From positions 1 to 12,181 of the forward strand of contig CAJJOX010000047.1 in assembly GCA_905193485.1 (NCBI GenBank): a DNA stretch of 12,181 bases. The letters run 5' to 3'. The notes under the pieces were generated by a model that worked only from the letters and a program-made list of their open reading frames with translations, made no database searches and was not told the origin of the DNA. Positions 1 to 6,373 of this stretch are shown in pieces (positions within the stretch are counted from its first letter, which is position 1; each line of letters opens with the position of its first letter). The position numbers were made by a program, and so were the translations under genes. This DNA is from an uncultured Porphyromonadaceae bacterium (lineage in GTDB: Bacteria; Bacteroidota; Bacteroidia; Bacteroidales; Muribaculaceae).

Positions 1-1013
1 AATATGCCGCCATGAAACTGACGCTGATGCTGATGGGCGGGTCGGCTTTCTTGCTCATCGGTATCCTGGGCATCTATTACGGGGCCGGGGCGCAGACGAT
101 GAATGTGTTGGAGATTGCCGGACTGCATAACATCCCCGAAGGGATGCAACGGCTGTTCTTTCCTGCGGTGTTCTTGGGTTTCGGCGTGTTGGGTGCCTTG
201 TTCCCGTTCCATACATGGAGCCCCGACGGTCACGCCTCCGCTCCTACCGCAGTTTCCATGCTGCATGCTGGCGTGCTCATGAAGCTTGGTGGTTACGGAT
301 GTTTCCGTGTGGCCATATTCCTGATGCCCTATGCTGCCAACGAACTTGCATGGATCTTCCTCATCCTTACAGGCATTTCCGTGGTTTATGGCGCATTTAG
401 CGCATGCGTGCAGACCGACCTCAAATATATCAACGCATATTCTTCGGTTAGCCACTGTGGCCTTGTGCTGTTTGCAATCCTGATGCTTAACACCACTGCG
501 ATGACAGGTGCTATCATGCAGATGCTTTCTCACGGCCTCATGACGGCTCTCTTCTTCGCCCTGATCGGTATGATCTACGGACGTACTCACACACGCGACA
601 TCCGTCTGATGGGTGGCCTTATGAAAATCATGCCGTTCCTCTGTGTCTGCTATGTGATTGCCGGTATGGCCTCACTCGGACTGCCGGGCTTGTCAGGCTT
701 CGTCGCCGAGATGACGATATTTGTCGGGTCATTCGAACACGCTGATATGTTCCACCGCGTATTCACCATCCTTGCATGCTGCTCGATTGTGATAACCGCC
801 GTTTACATCCTGCGTGTTGTCGGCAAGATATTGTTCGGCCCGGTTCAGGACGAACACCACCTGTCACTTACTGACGCTACATGGTGGGAACGCACTTCGA
901 CCGTTACGTTGATAATCAGCGTCGCAGCTATCGGTTGCTTCCCGAATTTCTTTGCAGAGCTTATCCGTTTCACGTTTAGCTCCGATATTTTCACTGTAAT
1001 TGGAATGAATTAA
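1..1013 (+). CDS. nuoM: NADH-quinone oxidoreductase subunit M (5'-truncated by window edge)
   Basis: NuoM is a membrane subunit of complex I of the antiporter (Mrp-like) type; it carries one of the proton channels driven by quinone reduction. The frame is open from base 3 (codons Y-A-A before the first ATG at 12), and the family is normally about 490-500 residues, so roughly the first third lies upstream; the ATG at 12 is internal. Visible family motifs are PFHTWSPDGH followed by APTA (bases about 204-254), the membrane lysine in LMKLGGYG (codon 282-284), the second lysine in TDLKYINAYSSVSH (codon 423-425), LSHGL, and LPGLSGFVAE with its acidic residue at 708-710. The remainder is strongly hydrophobic with many membrane spans. 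The gene ends in TAA, 16 bases before nuoN, as expected for an operon in nuoLMN order. The identification is by motif recognition and the family assignment is firm. Confidence 0.95.
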   Translation, partial: YAAMKLTLMLMGGSAFLLIGILGIYYGAGAQTMNVLEIAGLHNIPEGMQRLFFPAVFLGFGVLGALFPFHTWSPDGHASAPTAVSMLHAGVLMKLGGYGCFRVAIFLMPYAANELAWIFLILTGISVVYGAFSACVQTDLKYINAYSSVSHCGLVLFAILMLNTTAMTGAIMQMLSHGLMTALFFALIGMIYGRTHTRDIRLMGGLMKIMPFLCVCYVIAGMASLGLPGLSGFVAEMTIFVGSFEHADMFHRVFTILACCSIVITAVYILRVVGKILFGPVQDEHHLSLTDATWWERTSTVTLIISVAAIGCFPNFFAELIRFTFSSDIFTVIGMN

Positions 1014-1029
1014 AAAGACAATAAGAGAA

Positions 1030-2493
1030 ATGGATTACTCACAGTTTTTAGTAATGAAGCAAGAAATATGCTTGTTGGTAGTATTTCTTTTGGTCTTCCT
1101 TAATGACATTTTCCTTCCCCGAAAAGCTCAGTCGGGCATCGGCATTATAACGTGCGTTCTGTTCGGTATCTACACGCTGTTTGGTTTCTGCCCGGTGGTG
1201 ATAGGATCCGGTACGCAGACGGCATTTGCCGGTATGTATGAAACATCGCCTGTCATTGTCAACATCAAGAACATACTCAACGTAGGTACGCTTATCGTTC
1301 TTATCCAGTCGTTGCGGTGGACGGCGAGCGACATGCAGCGCATTCGTCGTGGCGAATTCTATGATCTGCTTCTCCTGACGCTTTTTGGAATGTATCTTAT
1401 GATATCCTCGCGTCATTTCCTGATGTTTGTCATCGGTCTTGAAACGGCTTCGCTTCCGCTGGCCGCAATGGTTGCCTTCGACAAACACCGCTACGAGAGT
1501 CATGAAGCGGCAGTGAAATACATTCTCACCGCAGTGTTCTCTTCGGCTGTATTCATGATGGGACTCTCGTTTGTCTACGGTCTAGGCGGATCGCTTTATT
1601 TCACCAAGATAGCCACAGCCGTGATGCTCGGGCTTGATAGTGTGGCACTTGTGGTCGCTCTTGCATTCGTCATTGCCGGCATAGGCTTCAAGCTTTCGCT
1701 TGTGCCATTCCATCTTTGGACAGCCGATGTATATCAAGGAGCTCCCACACCGGTCACTTCCTATCTCTCGGTTATATCTAAAGGTTCGGCCGCCTTTGCT
1801 TTCCTTGTCATTCTCTGGCAAGTGTTCGGATCGGTTTATTCCGAGGCTTGGGAATGGATGCTCTATGCGCTGATCATACTCACGATCACCATTGGCAACC
1901 TATTCGCTATCCGTCAGCGTAATCTCAAACGTTTCCTTGCATTCTCGTCGATTTCGCAAGCCGGTTACATTATGCTCGGAGTCATTGCCTATAAGGCAGG
2001 CAATGCCATGGGTGAAGCCGCTTTGATGTATTACATACTCGTCTACATTTTCTCCAATCTTGCAGCATTTGGCGTGATCGGAGCGATTGAAAACAATTGC
2101 GGCAAGGTCAGCATGGATGACTATAATGGACTCAGCAAGACGAATCCGCGTCTGGCAATGACTATGATGCTTGCAATGTTTTCTCTCGCGGGCATTCCTC
2201 CCTTTGCCGGTTTCTTCAGCAAATTCTTCATTTTCACATCGGCGATCAATCAGGGGAGTGTTGCTATCTATGTCCTTGTGCTCATAGCTTTGATCAATAC
2301 GATAATCTCACTTTACTATTATCTGCTCGTTGTCAAGGCTATGTACATCAAGACCGAGGAGCCGTGCTCGATAGCGACATTCCGTAGCGCATGTTCCGAA
2401 CGCATCGCCATGTGGATATGCGTCGCCGGCATTGTCGGACTTGGTCTTGTCAGCTGTTTCTACGACAATCTGCTTACACTTGTAGGCTGTTAA
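1030..2493 (+). CDS. nuoN: NADH-quinone oxidoreductase subunit N
   Basis: NuoN is the third antiporter-like membrane subunit of complex I and normally the last gene of the nuo operon. At 487 residues it is close to the E. coli length (about 485) and almost entirely hydrophobic, consistent with about 14 transmembrane helices. Residues that match the conserved proton path are E138 in IGLETASLP, K221 in KLSLVPFHLW, K251 in SVISKGSAAF, K300 in RNLKRFLAFSSISQAGY, and K398 in AGIPPFAGFFSKFF. The ATG at 1030 is 16 bases past the nuoM stop, preceded by A-rich sequence (ataagagaa) with no strong Shine-Dalgarno, as is usual in Bacteroidetes. No nuo gene follows, so this is the operon end. The window does not show whether the upstream operon encodes the NADH-binding subunits NuoEFG; many Bacteroides complex I operons lack them, so the electron donor cannot be stated from here. 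Confidence 0.97.
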   Translation: MDYSQFLVMKQEICLLVVFLLVFLNDIFLPRKAQSGIGIITCVLFGIYTLFGFCPVVIGSGTQTAFAGMYETSPVIVNIKNILNVGTLIVLIQSLRWTASDMQRIRRGEFYDLLLLTLFGMYLMISSRHFLMFVIGLETASLPLAAMVAFDKHRYESHEAAVKYILTAVFSSAVFMMGLSFVYGLGGSLYFTKIATAVMLGLDSVALVVALAFVIAGIGFKLSLVPFHLWTADVYQGAPTPVTSYLSVISKGSAAFAFLVILWQVFGSVYSEAWEWMLYALIILTITIGNLFAIRQRNLKRFLAFSSISQAGYIMLGVIAYKAGNAMGEAALMYYILVYIFSNLAAFGVIGAIENNCGKVSMDDYNGLSKTNPRLAMTMMLAMFSLAGIPPFAGFFSKFFIFTSAINQGSVAIYVLVLIALINTIISLYYYLLVVKAMYIKTEEPCSIATFRSACSERIAMWICVAGIVGLGLVSCFYDNLLTLVGC

Positions 2494-2522
2494 GCCGACT
2501 AATTGAGTTTTTGATATTGAGA

Positions 2523-2556
2523 TGCGGCGGTCTGTCACTAATGGCGGATCGCCGCA
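2523..2556 (+). terminator. GC-rich inverted repeat after nuoN, possible terminator
   Basis: A perfect 7-base inverted repeat, TGCGGCG (2523-2529) and CGCCGCA (2550-2556), extended by one G-U pair, encloses an 18-base loop about 30 bases after the nuoN stop. An alternative small hairpin, GGCG-GAT-CGCC (2543-2553), uses the same 3' arm. The position between the nuo operon and the next promoter suits a transcription terminator. There is no clean U-tract after the stem (ACTACATTTC), so it is not a canonical intrinsic terminator; it could instead protect the 3' end of the mRNA. Low to moderate confidence. Confidence 0.35.
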
Positions 2557-2625
2557 CTACATTTCAAGACGATGGCTTATGATGCCAAAATGTGTGAAAA
2601 CGCCATTTATTCGATGGAGAATTCG

Positions 2626-2633
2626 TACCTTTG
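2626..2633 (+). promoter_or_regulatory. Bacteroidetes -7 promoter element (TACCTTTG) for the dsbD operon
   Basis: TACCTTTG matches the Bacteroidetes primary-sigma -7 consensus TAnnTTTG exactly. It lies 19 bases before the ATG at 2653, which gives a short 5' leader. The upstream -33 element is poor: the nearest candidate is TTTA at 2606-2609 with a 16-base spacer, shorter than the usual 19-21. The same octamer precedes the TPR gene on the other strand. This site also argues against the longer reading frame starting at 2572, since that would run through the promoter. Confidence 0.7.
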
Positions 2634-2652
2634 TAGGAAAAAACATCCAATT

Positions 2653-3123
2653 ATGAAAACAATCCAAAAACTGATATTATTTATATCCGTCATCTTTTCA
2701 TGCACCGGCATAGCTTATGCTCAGGCTCCTTCGCATGCATCATGGCGTATAAATGTGAAAATGACTTCGGCAACCGAAGGCGAGATCATAATTATTGCCA
2801 CTCCGGCTTCCGGATGGCACATTTATGGCATGACTATTCCGGAAGGGGGGCCTAAACCGACCACCATTGATTTTTCACAGTCGACCGGGATTAAAATTGT
2901 CGGTAAAATCAGTTATGCGCCGGCTCCTGCAAGATACCATGATGAGATGTTTGATCTCGATCTCACGGCTTGGGGTGGCAAAGTTACATTTCGTCAGAAA
3001 TTCAAAATGACAGATGCGTCAAACGCTCAAGTTAAGGCGCATGTCGGTTTCATGGCATGTAGCGACAATACATGCAGCCGTCCCGAACAAATCACGTTGA
3101 CTAAGAACGTGGTTTTTAAATGA
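2653..3123 (+). CDS. secreted DsbD-alpha-like domain protein, stand-alone
   Basis: This is a 156-residue protein with a signal peptide (KTIQKL, hydrophobic stretch, probable cleavage after A-Y-A at residue 23). The mature part is one immunoglobulin-like DsbD N-terminal (DsbD-alpha) domain. It ends in a C-x4-C pair, C136 and C141, in FMACSDNTCSRPE, matching the redox pair through which DsbD-alpha passes electrons to periplasmic partners. It is plainly paralogous to the N-terminus of the next gene: both contain MTS-x-TEG, GWH-x-YG-x2-IP-x-GGP and FMAC-x-D-x-TCSRPE. It has no membrane or thioredoxin domain, so it would need an electron donor, presumably the downstream DsbD (inference). The start at 2653 is preferred over 2572 because the signal peptide begins there and the promoter octamer lies between the two. 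A lipobox reading at C17 (IFSC) is weaker than the AYA site. It is the first gene of the operon, 50 bases before dsbD. Confidence 0.85.
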   Translation: MKTIQKLILFISVIFSCTGIAYAQAPSHASWRINVKMTSATEGEIIIIATPASGWHIYGMTIPEGGPKPTTIDFSQSTGIKIVGKISYAPAPARYHDEMFDLDLTAWGGKVTFRQKFKMTDASNAQVKAHVGFMACSDNTCSRPEQITLTKNVVFK

Positions 3124-3173
3124 AAAATTCGGGGCTAAAATAATTAATTTATTAAAAGTCAGATGCTAAAAGA

Positions 3174-5144
3174 ATGAAGCGACGTCTTTTTTTGTTTACT
3201 TTTTTCCTGTCGTTTGTTGCGGTCTTTTGCCCATATGCGCAAAATGTAGTGAAATGGAGCCAAATTATCCGGATGACTTCCGACACCGAAGGCGTGATGG
3301 AATTTACAGCCGACATAGCCAAGGGATGGCACATGTATGGCACAGATATTCCGTCGGGGGGGCCGACCGCTACGGAAATTGAGTTTAAAAATCTTATCGG
3401 GATGGAACTCGTCGGCGGTCTGAATGCTTCCAAGACGCCTGTATCGTCTGAAGACGAGTTGTTCAATATGAAGATATCCTGGTGGGAAGGTTCTGTCGTC
3501 CTGTCGCAGAAATTTAAGCTTGTCAATGGCAGCAAAGGTTGCAAGGCAGAGGGCAGGATAGTTTTCATGGCATGCAACGATCAGACCTGTTCACGGCCGG
3601 AACGTATTCCCTTTGAACTTTCATATAACGGAAACGCAGCGGTTTCTTCAGGGGATACAGTGCTTGAGAAGAAAAATAAACCCCTTGCCGTCGTGGATTC
3701 ATTACCCGTACATACACCCGCGGTCGATAAGGCTTCCTGGTGGAAGCCCGTTGATGTGAAATCCGACACTGATGTCCATGCCGGCTGGATATATATATTT
3801 GTCTGGGGGTTCGTAGGCGGTTTGCTTGCGTTGCTCACCCCTTGCGTATGGCCTATGATTCCTCTTACGGTAAGTTTCTTCCTCAAAAAGAGCTCATCTC
3901 GCCGCCGTTCTGTGTTTGATGCCATGATTTATGGTGGCAGCATTATCGTGATATATCTTACGCTCGGCATTGCCGTCACATTGATTTTTGACGCAGGAAA
4001 GCTTAATGAACTGGCTACTAATGCCGTGTTTAACCTGATCTTTTTCGGCATACTTGTGCTTTTCGCCGTGTCGTTTTTTGGCGCTTTCGACATCAAACTG
4101 CCTTCAAAATGGAGCAATTCCATCGATGGCAGAGCTGAACGCACTACGGGACTGATAAGCATATTCTTTATGGCGTTCACTCTTGTGCTGGTTTCTTTTT
4201 CGTGCACCGGACCGCTTATCGGCACATTGCTCGTTGAAGCGGCTTCGCAAGGCAACATAGTCGGGCCGGCCGTGGGTATGGGCGCTTTCGCTCTTGCTTT
4301 GGCCATCCCTTTCACAATGTTTGCAATATTCCCCTCGCTTCTCAAAGAAATGCCACGTTCGGGAGGATGGCTCAACTCGGTAAAAGTCGTGCTCGGATTC
4401 CTTGAACTTATTTTGTCGCTTAAGTTTCTCTCGGTTGTCGACCTTGCTTACGGATGGCGTATCCTTGATCGCGAAGTGTTCATTGCCATATGGATTGTGC
4501 TGTTTGTGCTTTTAGGGTTGTATCTGCTCGGGAAATTACGTTTCAGCCATGATGCGCCTTTGCAGTATGTATCGATTCCGCGTTTCTTCCTTGCATTGGC
4601 TTCATTGAGTGTTTCGGTGTATCTTCTCCCGGGTCTTTGGGGGGCGCCGCTTAAGGGTGTCAGCGCTTTTGTGCCTCCTCTTAGCACACAGGATTTCAGC
4701 CTGTATGAACCCGGTAAGTTCACACATTTCGACGATTATGACGAAGGCATGCAATATGCTGCCGAGCATGAAATGCCGGTGCTCCTCGATTTTTCAGGCT
4801 ATGGCTGTGTCAATTGCCGTAAGATGGAAGGGGCGGTTCTTGACAACGATGCGGTAAAATCAATGATCGAGGAAAATTTCGTGTTTATCACACTGATGGT
4901 TGATGACCGTAAAGAACTTCCTGAACCGCGCACCTACAAAGTGAATGGCGAAGAACGTGTAATGGAAACCGTCGGAGATCTATGGGGTTACCTGCAGCAA
5001 CATAAATTCGCCGCCTCTGTTCAGCCTTATTATATAGTGCTTGATAATGAGGGTGTGCCTCTTACCAAGAGTATGGGGTTCACTGAAGATCCTGAAACAT
5101 TTTTGTCATGGCTTTCTAAAGGTCTTGAAAATTATAAGAAATAA
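3174..5144 (+). CDS. dsbD: thiol:disulfide interchange protein DsbD (protein-disulfide reductase)
   Basis: DsbD carries electrons from cytoplasmic thioredoxin across the inner membrane to periplasmic proteins for disulfide isomerisation, cytochrome c maturation or peroxide defence. All three modules are present in 656 residues. A signal peptide (1-22, cut after PYA) precedes the alpha domain (about 24-150) with redox pair C134/C139 in MACNDQTCSRPE. A polar linker (about 152-203) leads to the membrane beta domain (about 205-490, eight or so helices) with C224 in LTPCVWPMIP and C344 in SFSCTGPLIG. The C-terminal thioredoxin-fold gamma domain (about 515-656) has a CVNC site (C545/C548) in GYGCVNCRKME and the cis-proline region VQPYYIV. 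Every expected catalytic cysteine is present, so the protein should be functional. One extra cysteine (C123) lies in the alpha domain. The 50-base gap upstream is very AT-rich and holds no recognisable promoter; mazG follows 8 bases after the stop. Confidence 0.95.
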   Translation: MKRRLFLFTFFLSFVAVFCPYAQNVVKWSQIIRMTSDTEGVMEFTADIAKGWHMYGTDIPSGGPTATEIEFKNLIGMELVGGLNASKTPVSSEDELFNMKISWWEGSVVLSQKFKLVNGSKGCKAEGRIVFMACNDQTCSRPERIPFELSYNGNAAVSSGDTVLEKKNKPLAVVDSLPVHTPAVDKASWWKPVDVKSDTDVHAGWIYIFVWGFVGGLLALLTPCVWPMIPLTVSFFLKKSSSRRRSVFDAMIYGGSIIVIYLTLGIAVTLIFDAGKLNELATNAVFNLIFFGILVLFAVSFFGAFDIKLPSKWSNSIDGRAERTTGLISIFFMAFTLVLVSFSCTGPLIGTLLVEAASQGNIVGPAVGMGAFALALAIPFTMFAIFPSLLKEMPRSGGWLNSVKVVLGFLELILSLKFLSVVDLAYGWRILDREVFIAIWIVLFVLLGLYLLGKLRFSHDAPLQYVSIPRFFLALASLSVSVYLLPGLWGAPLKGVSAFVPPLSTQDFSLYEPGKFTHFDDYDEGMQYAAEHEMPVLLDFSGYGCVNCRKMEGAVLDNDAVKSMIEENFVFITLMVDDRKELPEPRTYKVNGEERVMETVGDLWGYLQQHKFAASVQPYYIVLDNEGVPLTKSMGFTEDPETFLSWLSKGLENYKK

Positions 5145-5152
5145 TCAGTTAT

Positions 5153-5941
5153 ATGTCACATACACGCGAAGAAAAAATCGAGGCTCTCGGGAAGGTGATC
5201 GATACACTCGATATTTTGAGAGTCCAATGTCCGTGGGATCGCAAGCAAACCAACGAATCGCTGCGCGCCAACACTATTGAAGAAGTGTATGAATTATGCG
5301 ACGCACTGCTTAACGACGATGATTCCAATATCAAAAAAGAACTTGGAGATGTATTGCTCCACATTCTGTTTTATTCAAAGATAGGGGAGGAGAAAGGCCG
5401 GTTTGACATCTGTGATGTCGCTGAGTCACTTAATACAAAGCTCATATTCCGTCATCCTCATGTGTTTGGCTCAGTCGAAGCGAATGACGCGCATCAGGTT
5501 GAACAAAATTGGGAACAGATCAAACTTAAGGAGCGTGGCGGAAACCGCACTGTGCTTGGCGGTGTGCCACATTCTCTACCGGCTTTGATCAAGGCTTTCC
5601 GTATACAGGAGAAGGCTGCCAATATCGGATTTGATTGGGACAATCGTTCGCAGGTGTGGGCTAAGGTGTCTGAAGAAATAGATGAATTCTCCAGGGAAAT
5701 CGACGGGATGTCGGCCGAGCGGATGGAGGAGGAGATGGGTGATGTGCTTTTCAGCATTATTAATGTCGCGCGACATTATGGAATCAATCCCGAAAACGCC
5801 CTTGAAAAGACAAATGCCAAGTTTATCCGTCGGTTCAACTATCTTGAAGACCGGGTTGAGTCGTCGGGACGAAAGCTTGACGAAATGACGCTTGACGAGA
5901 TGGATCGTTTTTGGAACGAAGCAAAAGGCAAAGGTTTATGA
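5153..5941 (+). CDS. mazG: nucleoside triphosphate pyrophosphohydrolase MazG
   Basis: MazG hydrolyses (d)NTPs to the monophosphate and pyrophosphate in the cytoplasm and is regarded as a house-cleaning enzyme for aberrant nucleotides; in E. coli it also affects ppGpp through interplay with MazEF. The 262 residues match the E. coli length (263) and show the duplicated MazG fold. The first copy has CPWDRKQT (26-33), E43, E44 and E47 in TIEEVYEL, and E63 and D66 in KKELGDVLLH. The second has E174, E175 and E178 in VSEEIDEF, and E194 and D197 in EEEMGDVLFS. HPHVFG (101-106) and the C-terminal NPENALEKTN-x-KF-x-RRF motif are also typical. Both metal-binding EExxE...ExxD sets are intact. The start at 5153 lies 8 bases after the dsbD stop; the stop TGA overlaps the next ATG as ATGA. 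No mazEF toxin-antitoxin genes are nearby. Confidence 0.95.
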   Translation: MSHTREEKIEALGKVIDTLDILRVQCPWDRKQTNESLRANTIEEVYELCDALLNDDDSNIKKELGDVLLHILFYSKIGEEKGRFDICDVAESLNTKLIFRHPHVFGSVEANDAHQVEQNWEQIKLKERGGNRTVLGGVPHSLPALIKAFRIQEKAANIGFDWDNRSQVWAKVSEEIDEFSREIDGMSAERMEEEMGDVLFSIINVARHYGINPENALEKTNAKFIRRFNYLEDRVESSGRKLDEMTLDEMDRFWNEAKGKGL

Positions 5942-6363
5942 GCAGGTTTTTACTGCCGCTTCTCATATCCGGCGCCCTGATCTGTTGCACGCCGATGCAT
6001 AGGGCTGCGGCTTCAAGTCCGGTGACATCGACGGCTTATAGCGTGAGTGCCATATCCGGTCCGGTGGGATTTATGGTGACGAAGATTGATTTCCGCAGTG
6101 ATCTTACCCGTATTTATGGACGCCTCATCGGTCGTCCCCACACATCCGGTCGGATCGACGCTCTGTCGCTGACGCTTCCGGATGGAGAAACGGTAGCGGC
6201 TACAGATATTGACGGCATCGATATGAAACGGTATTTCCAGTGGGAAGATGACAATTATATTGAAGTTGAGATAGATTTCCCGCCGGTCGGGAAATCACGG
6301 ACAATGACGATTGATGTTTGCGGGCCTAATGGCAATTGCAGATGGACAATCGTCAGAAAATAA
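5938..6363 (+). CDS. small predicted lipoprotein of unknown function
   Basis: I do not recognise this family. The 141-residue product begins with a hydrophobic segment (RFLLPLLISGALICC), ending in adjacent cysteines C16 and C17, consistent with a lipoprotein signal, although the residues just before the cysteines (L-I-C) are not an ideal lipobox. The mature part looks like a compact beta-rich domain with alternating hydrophobic and charged residues, including IDFRSDLTRIYGRLIGRPHT (50-69), DALSLTLPDGE, YFQWEDDNYIEVEIDFPP, and a C-terminal cysteine pair, C128 and C134, in CGPNGNC that could form a disulfide. The start at 5938 is chosen because its ATG overlaps the mazG stop (ATGA) and begins a clean signal peptide; an ATG nine codons upstream (5911) only adds charged residues. 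It would sit in the periplasm or on the outer membrane, the compartment served by DsbD at the head of the operon. It ends seven bases before the topB GTG. Confidence 0.75.
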   Translation: MSRFLLPLLISGALICCTPMHRAAASSPVTSTAYSVSAISGPVGFMVTKIDFRSDLTRIYGRLIGRPHTSGRIDALSLTLPDGETVAATDIDGIDMKRYFQWEDDNYIEVEIDFPPVGKSRTMTIDVCGPNGNCRWTIVRK

Positions 6364-6373
6364 AATGCCGTGA
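6361..6373 (+). promoter_or_regulatory. topB start region: stop codon, two-codon ORF and GTG start interlocked
   Basis: The upstream gene stops at TAA 6361-6363. An ATG at 6365-6367 reads only M-P before TGA at 6371-6373, and that TGA overlaps the GTG at 6370-6372 that begins topB in the right frame (GTG AAG CTT TGC gives M-K-L-C). There is no in-frame ATG that would preserve the conserved KLCITEKPSVA N-terminus, so the GTG start is well supported. Terminating ribosomes could reinitiate here; a regulatory role for the minimal ORF is speculation. Confidence 0.5.

Noticed and set aside
1048..1503. 151-codon minus-strand open frame inside nuoN
   Set aside because: Antisense shadow of a conserved gene; the product is charged and has no family resemblance.
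2541..2582. 13-codon open frame in the gap between nuoN and the dsbD operon
   Set aside because: Too short, overlaps the inverted repeat, and has no supporting start signal or family.
2572..2652. Longer N-terminus for the small DsbD-alpha gene beginning at 2572
   Set aside because: The extension puts 27 polar residues before a clear signal peptide and runs through the TACCTTTG promoter element; 2653 is the better start.
3124..3173. AT-rich 50-base gap before dsbD as a second promoter or terminator
   Set aside because: It contains no TAnnTTTG element and no stable GC-containing hairpin; AT-rich leaders before starts are normal in Bacteroidetes.
3929..4375. 148-codon minus-strand open frame inside dsbD
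   Set aside because: Antisense shadow of the DsbD membrane domain; low-complexity composition and no start context.
5911..5937. Start nine codons upstream for the lipoprotein-like gene
   Set aside because: It adds basic residues, lies deep inside mazG, and the ATG at 5938 forms a classic ATGA overlap and begins the signal peptide directly.
5153..5941. mazG as part of a toxin-antitoxin or phage-defence cassette
   Set aside because: No mazE, mazF or defence gene adjoins it, and the full-length two-domain form matches the housekeeping enzyme.
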